A DNA stretch of 64,000 bases, taken from NCBI GenBank assembly GCA_022113835.1, contig JAILWY010000005.1, positions 328,501 through 392,500 on the forward strand, given 5' to 3'. This stretch comes from Atopsyche davidsoni (taxonomy: Eukaryota > Arthropoda > Insecta > Trichoptera > Hydrobiosidae). The first letter of the stretch is position 1; each line of letters opens with the position of its first letter. Position numbers and translations under genes: made by a program. The notes beneath the pieces were generated by a model that saw only the letters and a list, made by a program, of their open reading frames with translations, searched no databases and was not told the DNA's origin. This document shows, piece by piece, positions 48,486 through 59,300 of the stretch.

Positions 48486-49800
48486 ATTTTGTACTTGGTG
48501 GAATTCCATTTTAATATTGTTGGCGACGGCTACCAGGTTTGGTTCTCGCTTTCGAGACACTGACAAACGTTCAATTTCTTCGATGTGACTTCACGAATTC
48601 GCCAAAGTTCGTGAATACTTAGTGGACTGTATAGAGGTAAATTCAAACACTTTATTAGTGCAAACTTTTATTTTAACATTATTACAAACTTGTTATAATT
48701 TCCAGACGTTACATTTAACACTTATAAGATACTTATTTATTCAATTTTATATAAGACACTTATTTTCACTTTTGAACCGACACAGGGGTCGGTAATTTAA
48801 AGCTTTCACATGTGACCTTATGTCACAATATAGGCCCAATTTACGGCTGTATATTCACTGAGGTTTAAAAGACCTCTATTTTACTATCGACGGATGTTTA
48901 ATCCACCGGAGCGATACTACGTGGCAAATATGCTGCCAAAATATACACCGACTTGCGGCCTAATATTTTGTAGACTCGCGTGGCTTCCACGCCCTGCCCA
49001 CACTGCCCTCCCAAGGGGAAGGGCGGGCTTATATTCAATCTTAGGTCTCACAAAAAATAGAATGCTATCGTGAGACTTAAATTTATATAAATCAAATATA
49101 TCCTAAGTCTTTGCTAACAAGTAACTCTCGAGATTAAATATTTGAGACCATTCATCTGTATGCAATAAATTTATACTATTCATCTCGAGAGTTGTACATG
49201 TTCCTTAAAAAATCAAATCATTTAGTATCTGCGGCTTAGTCTGTTTAATATCTTAATTTTCAATAATTCACACGCGGACCTTTATGTCCGACGTAAAGGT
49301 CCACGTGTTAAAAACCTTTCGTTCCTAGAAGGACTGAGAGGGTCGTTATTTGGAGCATCTAATAGCTTAGCATGTGCTTCAAATAGCAATATATTTACTT
49401 AACAACAATATCTAACTTTAGTTTTATCTTAATTCTAAAGTCAATACAAAACTTGTATGCACTAATAAATCGTTCAAAAGATCCTTGCAGGCGCGCAGAA
49501 CCCTGTGAATCCTGAATCTATGAGTGGAAATGTCACATAATTTAAACTCAATAGGTTTTAAGAACACAAATATCAAAAGCCAGATGGGCTCGCTTCAAAC
49601 TGAGACCTCCAGAGGGGATGCCATATTTCACTTGTAACTGGTGAATTTAATTTTAATTGTCGATTCCCAACAAATATTTTAATTAAAACATTCTTGTGAT
49701 TTTCCATATGTTTAATTTTATTGGTGACCAGTTTGGCAAAACTGGTCATCAAAAAAATTTACATGTGGAAAAATCACAAAAGTATTTTATTTAAAATATT
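48486..49800. repeat. Fold-back repeat, copy C, split by a solo LTR
   Basis: The left part GTACTTGGTGGAATTCCATT ends at 48,517. The right part resumes at 49,673 with AATATTTTAATT and continues GTGATTTTCCATATG, TTGGTGACCAGTTTGGC, CATGTGGAAAAATCAC. Removing the LTR and one target duplication rejoins the copy. Confidence 0.75.
48518..49672. mobile_element. 1,155-bp solo LTR with 5-bp TSD (BEL/Pao-like)
   Basis: Starts TGTTGGCGACGG and ends TTCCCAACA, i.e. TG..CA with short inverted TGTTGG/CCAACA ends. Exact AATAT duplications flank it (48,513-48,517 and 49,673-49,677). A 5-bp duplication and TGTTGG start suit BEL/Pao LTRs, though some Gypsy families also give 5 bp. There is no internal coding sequence. 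Confidence 0.8.
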
Positions 49801-49815
49801 TATTTCATTCTTATT

Positions 49816-50857
49816 GATAAAAAAAATTAAACACTGCCAGTACTTCAGAATGTCAGTACCACTAAGGCCTTGGTTATACTGCCTGGCCATTTTTAAGAAA
49901 TTCCTTCACCTTTAATAATTAAGCATTCCCTGACCACAGTAGGCGCCTTCGGTCTGCTCTAACTTAGGTTTTTTTAAAATATTGTTTAACTTACTAGCGT
50001 TAACTAACTTACTACCTTATTCTCTAAACATTTTTTTCTTTTTGTTTAAACTTACTGTTACTCAGGATACTGATATTCCTGTGAGGATTTTATGCTACAG
50101 AAGAGATTGTTTTTCTGTGAAATGTTTAATGCTACTGTCATATCAATAACCAGAATAAGTTTTTTATGTAATAAAAAAAAAACAAATCAAACTAAAATTT
50201 CATTGTTATTTGTTATGAATTAATAAATTTTATAGGGTATCCAATATTTTTACTCTGCTTTTACCTTCCAGGAGTAAAAGAAATCACATATATTTAGACA
50301 TTGATATACTATATATGATATGAGAAATATGTACCAAGTTTAAGTTCAAGATCTTGGATATCGGATATATGTGTCTTTGAGATGTCATTGCTGAAATTCT
50401 GTGCATTTACATTACATTTCTGTGTAGTTACATTGATTCAAGTCCCGGTGAAATGTAAAGTGTGTCAAAATAATAGTATCATTATCAAACACAGACTCAA
50501 TTCCTAAGATCTATGCTGTCCATATTGGACTAGTATTTACTTTTTACTTTTAATAATGTAGACTAGTATTTACTTTTTGTCTGAGAAAAGAGGCTACCTA
50601 CTTCCTAAGCAAGAGAAGAGATGAGTACACGATGAAGAGGCACAAACGTGTCTGGCAATGGGAATAAGAAATTTGTAACTCTGTTAATAGTTTATGTTCA
50701 GTTCAATAAAAAATGTTTATTGGAAAATATCTACACAACATTGTTCTTGTTGAGGGACAAGGCATTTGAATGGTGAAGATCCATTAATATAATGAAAATA
50801 ATAACTTTTTATTTAAATCTTCACAGTGAGTTTATTAGAATATTATTTTGCATAACT
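49816..50857. other. Intergenic, AT-rich, nothing recognised
   Basis: No coding exon, array or transposon terminus could be supported. Confidence 0.35.
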
Positions 50858-50887
50858 AGTTTTGACCCTATACCGGGTCATCATCAG
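50858..50887 (-). ncRNA. Hammerhead-ribozyme-like motif, probably inactive
   Basis: On the minus strand: CTGATGA, then TGACCC/GGGTCA with a 6-nt loop, then AAAC. This is the hammerhead order (CUGAUGA, stem II, GAAA) found in the terminal repeats of Penelope-like retroelements. The conserved G of GAAA is A here, which in known hammerheads abolishes catalysis. I infer a relic of a Penelope-like end. No reverse transcriptase is seen nearby. Confidence 0.4.
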
Positions 50888-50914
50888 ATGCATGACTAAA
50901 TGCAGTTTAGTCAT

Positions 50915-51510
50915 GACACGATTTCGCCAGGTAATGGACTGCCCTCTGGTGTGCCAACCAGACACCAGAGGCAGTCCAATCGTGTCATTTAATTAATTTA
51001 ATTGTCACTTTATTTTGCTATATCGAAAGCTGATTTTTTTACAGAGTATTGAGAAAACTATAAAGTATATTCATCTATTTTTTATTATTTAATTAACGTC
51101 CATTTTCAGGGTAAAATAAAATCTTGAAGATGTTGAAAAATTGGATAAAATGACGACTTTTCAAAACCAAAGTTTGTAAAAGATTTTTTTTTTTAATTTT
51201 TAAAATAATAAGTCGCGCATGGTTTATATTTAATCTTTTAATTTCAATTGAAAAAAAAACTGTTGAATGTTTAGGACTCTTGTAAAATGGACCAGATGAA
51301 TCTCCAAATTCCTACACTTCAATCGGAAAAACACATATTTATCATATTAATAGTAAATTTATAAGAAATAAAAATATATTTTATTCGGAAGAAGGGATGT
51401 ATCAAACTTTTTGCATTTAAATTTTTTTGATTGGTGTAGTGGTTTTTTCGCAAAACGGGCTAGAAAATGATCAAAAGAACTCGATTATGCGACCTAGACC
51501 CTTAAGTTAT
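50915..51510. repeat. Dispersed repeat, copy 1 (~590 bp)
   Basis: Begins near ACACGATTTCGCCAGGTAAT and runs through TTTAATTAATTTAATTGTCA, AATTGGATAAAATGACGACT and AATCTCCAAATTCCTACA to about 51,510. It matches 54,690-55,275 over nearly its whole length at high identity by eye. No coding capacity; family unknown. Near the left end CCTCTGGTGT and ACACCAGAGG form a short hairpin. Confidence 0.75.
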
Positions 51511-51544
51511 TGTCTCGCAAATATTTTTTCACTTCTGTACAAAA

Positions 51545-52600
51545 GTGATTTTTGAACCAATCCTCAAAAGTAGCTTTAGTCATCCAAGCTTTCTTGTTGG
51601 ATTTCCATATGACGGGTAATTAATTTTATTTAGTCCTTTAAGAGGCCTTGGATTTTCGGACAAATATATTAAAAGTGGTTTTAGCTTAAAATCACCCGCG
51701 GCATTTGCACCAAGTAGCAAAGTTAATCGTTCTTTAGACACCTTATAACCAGGCGCAGATTTTTCGGTTTTTGTAATGTACGTGCGATCAGGCATTCGCT
51801 TCCAATAAAGCCCTGTTTCGTCTTCGTTAAGCACTTGTGCAGGTTTATAACCACCTCTTTCAACAATAGGCATGACGAAAGATTTTCAAATCCTCTTCCA
51901 TAATGGGGGTACACGTTTACTATTTACGAAAAAAACTTTATTTCGGTAAAAAACTAGAGTTTAACGATGTTTAAAGCCATTTTTATAATATTTTTTCAAA
52001 AGTGCGCGAAAACGCGACATCGCGAGGCGTGACGTCATCGCGTCCGCTCTGACGTCATTAACTAACATTTCAACTGGCGTGTCATTGTGTTTGCATTGAA
52101 AACCATAGACCAATTTGAATACCATAGAGTTGTTTACGGTGGTATGACGTCATGCGCTGTGATTGGTGTTTCAGTCAAAATGGCCGATTGCAGTATTTTA
52201 ACCTTTTAATTTGTTGAAAATCTTATTAATCTTAGATTTTTAAATAAAACTAAATCAGTTTTTTAAATCCTTTTAATATGTATTTTCCCTTAAAATAATT
52301 ATTTCTTTGATTCTTTGATACTGTCGTCACGCCTATTCCCTTAAAAATTTTGGGATATTCCTTAAATGCGGCCTCGTCGTCGCTATCTGCTTCACTTTTC
52401 ATTTTCAAATTATGCAAATTAAATCTATTTTTAAATTTTTCAAACCATCCTCGGCTTGCTTGGAATGTGACATCTTCAGGAGATTCATTAGTATCTTCAT
52501 TCTTCAAATTTTCGAAAATATTTAAAGCTTTTTCCTGGATAATCATTTGACTCATTGGCATTCTCCGTTTGTTATTGTCCTCAATCCATATAATCAATAG
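51545..52600 (-). pseudogene. Tigger/pogo-class transposase remnant
   Basis: Minus strand. The N-terminal piece (52,597-52,250) has MIIQEKALNIFENLKNED and SRGWFEKFKNRFNLHNLK, a CENP-B type DNA-binding region. After a 330-bp interruption the DDE piece (51,914-51,580) has NEDETGLYWKRMPDRTYI (first catalytic Asp), APGYKVSKERLTLLLGANAAG and KLKPLLIYLSENPRPLKG. The catalytic domain is incomplete and the element cannot be autonomous. Confidence 0.82.
52030..52152. promoter_or_regulatory. Three TGACGTCA palindromes within ~120 bp
   Basis: Exact CRE/ATF consensus octamers at 52,030-52,037, 52,050-52,057 and 52,145-52,152, inside the segment interrupting the Tigger remnant. CREB/ATF binding is known for this octamer. 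Whether they act here, or simply belong to a repeat insertion, is unknown. Confidence 0.35.
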
Positions 52601-52829
52601 TTAAAATAAGTTAAATAAAAAATACACATTAAAAAATTTTAATTTGTACATACATACATATGTACTTACGTACCAAAAATGTCGCTAATTATTTCCAATT
52701 TTTCCAGTTAATGTGTAACAATCAGTAATAAATATGTTTATAAAACACTCACAGACAAGTCTAAACCAGCCGCTCTATGAGCACACACTGAATAACGCTC
52801 GTAAACAAAATAACATCGAAAAACAGTTT

Positions 52830-52945
52830 TTTTTGCCGTTATATCGAAACATTTTAGGCCGTATATCGAAAACGTGCCTTAATTGAAAAGGGCCGTTATA
52901 GCGAATGGCCGTATAACGAGCGGCCGTATAGCGAGGTATAGGTGT
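52830..52945. mobile_element. pogo-type terminal sequence
   Basis: Repeated GGCCGTATA.CGA motifs (GCCGTTATATCGAAACATT, GGCCGTATAACGAGCGGCCG, TATAGCGAGGTATAGGTG) resemble the NGTTATATCGA termini of Tigger elements. It lies just upstream of the Tigger coding remnant and is probably its 5' end. No partner end was found. Confidence 0.5.
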
Positions 52946-53084
52946 ATTTATGCGAAATGGTTTGTATTCATTTCTCAGATAAATATCAGACATTCGTATT
53001 TGCTTCAAGACATTCAGAAAGTAAAAAGTAAAATATTGACATTTATTAAAGTAATCTTTATTTACATATGTCGATTTTTTTATT

Positions 53085-53225
53085 ATACGTCAATCAGATG
53101 CGTATTTATTACCCATTACGGGTTTATTATATTATTACTAATATGATTAGGCACATTAGAGTTTCTTTAAATCATCTTCTATGTATGAACTAATGAGCCT
53201 AATCATATTAGTAATAATCTTTATT
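53085..53225. repeat. Hairpin MITE, copy 1 (diverged)
   Basis: ACTAATATGATTAGGCACAT and its near-complement ATGAGCCTAATCATATTAGT form the arms around a ~40-bp centre containing AAATCATCTTCTAT. It shares the flank TATTTATTACCCATTACGGG with the copy at 58,990-59,175. Confidence 0.7.
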
Positions 53226-53378
53226 TAGTAAAAGTAAAGTTTACTTTGGTATGTTTGAAAAATAATGTTTACACATATGATCAAAAAAAAAAAAAACAAA
53301 TTAAAAGTAATGCATGTTAAAGTATTGTTCTGAAAAGATGTGGGAACAAACACAAATAAAATTTACAATGTGTAAAAC

Positions 53379-56300
53379 TTACACATTGTTGTTAAGCAGT
53401 TCACCTTGTTCTACTGTATCGATTAGAGGTTGTCCCATAGTTTCTGGTAAAGGGTGTATAATAAGTATTTGACAAAGTAAGATTAATGCCAAAACAATGA
53501 GAGGCAACGAGGGACTGACCCCTTTCAAAGACACAATAAAAGGGGCAACCATAGTTCCCAGCCTGCAGAATACTGTCATGAAAGCAATTCCTTTGTTCCT
53601 GACAATAGTTGGATACAATTCACCAGTAAACACTGATAAGGTTATTATATAAACCTGAAAAGTAAATGAATACAGAATTAGAAATTCAATATTTTTGACA
53701 GAGAGTACTTGGTGGAATTCCATTTTAATATTTTAAACGGATGTTTGATAATGCCAACGTGAAAGATTGGCGAAACCGGTCACCAATAAAAATCTATATG
53801 TGGAAAAATCACTACAGTATTTTACTTATTATTTAGAATACAGAATTATTAATATCTATTAGATTATTTATAAATAAGAAAAGAAAATACCACCATAATG
53901 TGTTTGCCATAGATTAATGCTTCTCACTTATGGTACATAAGAACTATGAGATATTAAACACTTGATATTTCTTGAATCTTGTTTTTTTAAAAAGCATTCC
54001 CAACTGCATTTTTTTAGTGTAAATGAAATGTGTTGGTAGGTTTTGGCACTCATTGTTATTAGATTTACTTGGTTCATGGGTATCATGCTGTCCTATACTT
54101 TGAATGTTTTGACGTTTCTTTAGGGATTGAATCCTTGAAAAAAGCCCCAGTACCTGTACCGAAATTTCGGATGATTCTAAGAAATACGTAAATCTAATTC
54201 TAATATATTGAAACAAACTAGTATATGTAATAGTTATCTTTTATATACTTTATATATGGTAGACTTTTTGGTATTCTATTTACATAATTAAATACTTTTG
54301 TGATTTTTCCACATCTACTATAATAATAGCCATTGTGTGTGTGTGTGTATGTATGTTTCGATTTTTGGTTCTCTATAGAATATCTTAAAAGATACAACGC
54401 TGATTTTTTGCACATAAGTTAAGTAAATTTTTCCACAGCTATGTGCCGAATTTCAAGACGATAGGATAATATTTTTATTCATAAACTATAAAATATGCTT
54501 TAGCGAGTTCCAATATGTACGAATTATATGATTCTGTTGTTCACCGCGAGATTTTCAAATTTAGAACTTTTACAAAAAAATAAATTTCCAGTTTGTCAGT
54601 TTGACACAAGTGCCATCTCTATTTTTTTTTATCGAAATTGCATTAGAAATTATTAACCACTTCATTAAGGCAGTTGCTCCCAGCCATTTAATTGCCTCTG
54701 GTGTCCAACCGGACACCACAGTCAGTGCATTACCTGGCGAAATCGTGTCATTTAATTAATTTAATTGTCACTTTATTTTTCTATATCGAAATTTGATTTT
54801 TTTACACAGTATTGAAAAAACTATAAATTATATTTATCTAATTTTTATTATTTAATTAACGTCCATTTTTAGCGTAAAATAAAATCTTAAAGATGTTGAA
54901 AAATTGGATAAAATGACGACTTTTCAAAACCAAAGTTTGTTAAAGTTTTTTTTTTTTAATTTTAAAATTAATAAGACGCACATGGTTTATATTTAATCTT
55001 TTAATTCCAATTGAAAAAAAGTCTTTTAAATGTTTAGGATTCTTGGAAAATGTACCAGACGAATCTCCAAATTCCTACATTTTAATCGGAAAAACACATA
55101 TTTACCATATTAATAGTATATTTATAAGAAATAAAAATATATTGTGTTCAGAAGAAGGGATGTACCAAACTTTTTACATTTAAATCTTATTGATTGGTGC
55201 AGTCGATTTTTCGCAAAACGGACTAGAAAATGATTAAAAAAAACTCGATTATGGGACCGAGAAACCTTAATAATTCAAAATAACACCGTCTACGCACAGA
55301 AAACGTAATTCAACAAGAATTTCACAATTGAACGTGATAAAGACTGCATCAAATAAAGAACAGTGCAGTGAAAAGTGATGCGTTGTTTGTGACACGAAAT
55401 GTGACATAAATGTCAAGCAATGAGTTGGAAGGAAAACGTGAGCAGCGTCTTCTTAAAATTCGAGTAAGCGCATCGACCTCAAGACAAAAAGAAACTGATG
55501 CACAGCGAACGCTGCGTTTGTCTTCGGATTAATTAGTGTGACCTGTCAATTCTGCAATGCTTTACATTATCAAGCAGAAAACCCATCAGATGGAAAGTTC
55601 AACGATTACTGTCACAGAAGTAAAGTGAAACTACCAGCAAGGCCTATTTCCCCAGTATATTTAAAGGATATTTATAATGGAAATTTCAAGAGAAAAATAA
55701 GATCATACGATAACAGTATGTCTTTTGCATCAATGGGAGCTAAATTAACAGTGGGCCACTCTGCTTCAAAGTTCAAGGCCAAGTATATCACAGAACTTCA
55801 TCCAACTGATGGTACAAAATGAAAGCAATTATTCATCTTATTATGTTCAAACACCATTGCATCGTTCATCGAATGCGCGTCATTCTATGACGGGCTACAT
55901 TTCTAGTATTACGTTGGAATTATCAAACTAATCTATGTACATCTTTGTTTGAAAATGCCAATGTAAAAGTCATAAAAACATAGAAAAATCACTAAAAAGA
56001 AATTCCAGCAAGTACTATCTGTCAAAAATATTCAATATATAATTAATACAATTATACTCAGGTTCTTACCGTCATCCCCAGAATTGAAACTCCTCCGAGA
56101 ATAAGTCTTGGAAAATCATATGCATATTTATCTTTGGGAATAAAAATCAATATCAATATACTAGCTGCCGACAGAAACTGGAATGACATTATGGTTAATC
56201 TTCTGCCAAGGTGACGGACGGTAAATATACAGATTGGAGTCGTCGGTATGACAATTAAAGTAGTCAATAGTGCATTTAAGAAGATGTTCTCTCCGAGCTC

Positions 56301-59300
56301 ACCGCAGAACTGAATGAATCCAAATGTAACCATTCCTGTACCCAACCTTTGAAATAACATTTATTAAAATTAAAAATTCTGATGAACTAGATGTATAATC
56401 ATGAACAAAAAGTAGAAAGTAATTTATGCAATTCGTACCATTGAAAATTAAGTAGTATTGTTCTAAATCTTAAATTTTTATGTTTGAGAAGCACATTGAG
56501 GCCAGTTGTCTTTTTATCTTGGTTCATTTTGTTGATATACCTATCCACCAGCGCTTCAACTTTGGATTCATCAAGTTTATTTTGTTTAGCAGCTTTTTTC
56601 AGTATATCTAAAAATTAAAAAAAATTGAGATAATCGATAAACTCACATACTTCATTTGTATATAATCTGATTTATAAATGCATAAATAATCATTCTCACC
56701 TATGGCTTGCTTTCTTTTGCCAGTGACTAATAACCATCTGGGAGACTCAGGAATGAACCAAAAATACACTAAATATAAAGATGATAGTACTGAAAGGGAA
56801 ATTTGAAGTTTTCTCCAATCTCGAAATAAAAACGCCAAGCTAGCTAGTATGGAAGTTCCAAGACAAAAGGACGTTTGAATGATGATAGGTAATATCGTCA
56901 TCCATTTTCCTCCGACGACCTTTAAAAGAATGTTATTGTTTATAAATAATGAAAAATAATAAATTATAGTAATGTTTGAAGGATATACATACTTCCATGC
57001 ATAGAACAAATGACAAAACGACTATTCCTCCTGAAGACATTCCCAGAATAAATCTGAAAATAACGAAGCCGATAAACCACGGAACTAATGCTGAGGCAAA
57101 ACCAGTCAGTGCTTGAATTGTGATACTCAATAATAAAAGCCTCTTCTTTCCATAAAGATCAGCCAATATCCCAAACAGTAATGTTCCTACAAGAACTCCG
57201 AACATCATTGTTGATTGAGATATCTACAACAGAAAAACTTGTAAATTCAATAGAAAAGTGATGAATAAATTTATGAAATGATTTACAAGAATAAAGTGAC
57301 TGAGCATGGTAATTAATAATTGCCAGAATTTTTCAAAGCTTAGATCATTTATAGAAATCATACTTGCCTCTATGTAGTGCGATCTTGAGCATATTAAAAA
57401 CCACTCAGACACAATACTCCGAGTAAATATTGTTGTATCAAAAACAAACTCAGGGCACAAGACAGTAGAAATATTAGTCTTATTTAAATCAACATTTCCA
57501 AATAATTCAGTTGGATTATATATTGTGCACGATGTCTCTTCATTAACTCCCTATAAGAAACAATTGCTTAAATAAAATAAAAATAAATAAAAAATTAGAT
57601 AACACTAAATATAAATTTGATGATGTCTACTCACAGGATTAGAAATATTTCTCCATTCAGAATCTGTATAGTTAGAAAATATCTCCGGTTTCTTGCACCA
57701 GTATTTTTGCGGAGGAGCGAGGAAAATAATTCCCATTTGAAACCAACCAATAGACAATCTCAGCAAAAACATCATCAAACCCAAACAAAATTGCCATCTT
57801 CCAAAATTTCCAATGGTGGATGTTATGATATCAATTTTCTCAGGAATTAGGTCATTATTTTCTTTATTTACATTTGTTATAGATTTTGGTTGTAAAGTTT
57901 CTAATTCTAAAAATACAATTATCATTAACCGTATAAAATAAATTGAATTCTAAGCTTTACAAGATATGACTTCAGTGTAATGTCAAGGTCCATCTCATTG
58001 AGGTCAGTGAGACTGATACACACATGTGAGTGATTGAAATAGTGCACGCCAGGAGTAGGGTTCAAGCTCGCTTGTCTCAGGTAGGATTCCATAAATGTGA
58101 GGTTGTAAAATGACGATTTTCAGTAGGCTCAGCATGCTGATAAATTGAATATTTTTGGGCTATCGCTAATTATATAGTAGTTATGTGTTCAGAGTGCTGG
58201 TGAGTCCACAGAAGTGGAAATAATATTTGGGTTTGCGCTTCAAAAGATATTACAAAAAATTGTTACAGTTAAAGGTGCACCAATTAAGAAATTTCTCGTT
58301 TGCAACATGGTCTAATTAAGTGTTTTTCAACCCTTTTGAATACGCGACCCCTTTGTAAGTTAAAAATTCTGGCGACCCCTTAGGGCCTCAATAAAACCAT
58401 GTCAGTGATTTTAAAGACTAAAGACAAACAATTGTCTTTTTCTTTTACCTGTGACCCCCTGTATTAAAAAAAAATGTTTTAAAACATTTAAAAGTTTTGT
58501 TCTTTTTAATATCGGAATAAGTTGTAAATGGAATAAGAGACAACAAGCTAAGAAAAATTAATTGAGATCGTTTTGTTGGCCACGCATTTGATTTTATATT
58601 TTCGCCGTTGATGTTATGTTGATTGTTGATTATGGATGTAGATCAAAAGGCTGGCGAAATGTTTGCGTATTCGTTTATTTATATGAATTGGACAAGACAG
58701 AATTATACGTGGTTACTGGTCGAGTGCCTGCGTCTCTCTGTGGGGGGTGCGTTGCGTGCTGGGGTTGTTGGGTTGTTGTAAAATTATGAAGTCTCTACCT
58801 GCGGTAGGGGCGGAGCTTAACAGGTCAAATATTGTAGCGGTGTATTTGCACTGACCGCTACAATATGGACTAACTAGATTTTATATGGACTGTTTTCTGA
58901 CATATCTTTTTTTTTCTATAGTTTACTATATGTACTCGAAAAAGGTAATTTCTTTTAGCATTCTGAAAATAGCACGAAGATTATATTATTTTAAATTAAA
59001 TTATTAATATGATTAGGCACATTAGTTCATATATAGAAGATGATTTAAAGAAACTCTCAGAAGAATATCATCGTGATTTGTGTGGGATCATCTTCTATAT
59101 ATGAACTAATGTGCCTAATCATATTAGTAAATATAATAAGCCCGTAATGGGTAATAAATACGCATCTTGATTGACTAAATTAAATTATGTTAAATGTGTG
59201 TACATTTGCACCGCCTGCTCGCGCGTAGTTCCAGCACCGCCGCAAACAGAGCGATACTGCAGTATTTCAAATGGTCTATTTTTTTGAGGGACGTTTTCGC

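Larger units (their letters stand above)
54314..55906 (+). mobile_element. Helitron (1.6 kb) with Rep/helicase relic
   Basis: It begins TCTACTATAATAATAGCC and a GT run and ends CTAG, flanked by A and T. A hairpin (CGTCA..TGACG) lies just before the end. It contains an inserted copy of the dispersed repeat (54,690-55,275) and a fragment of the Helitron protein. Ends match the copy at 26,808-27,487. It is in an intron of SLC22-C, on the opposite strand. Confidence 0.85.
54286..56035. repeat. Fold-back repeat, copy E, split by a Helitron
   Basis: The left part ATACTTTTGTGATTTTTCCACA ends at 54,313 (only the conserved core quoted). The right part resumes at 55,907 with TATTACGTTGGAATTATCAA and ends in AAATTCCAGCAAGTACTATC. 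The Helitron sits precisely at an A/T within the conserved CCACATG of the repeat. Confidence 0.7.
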
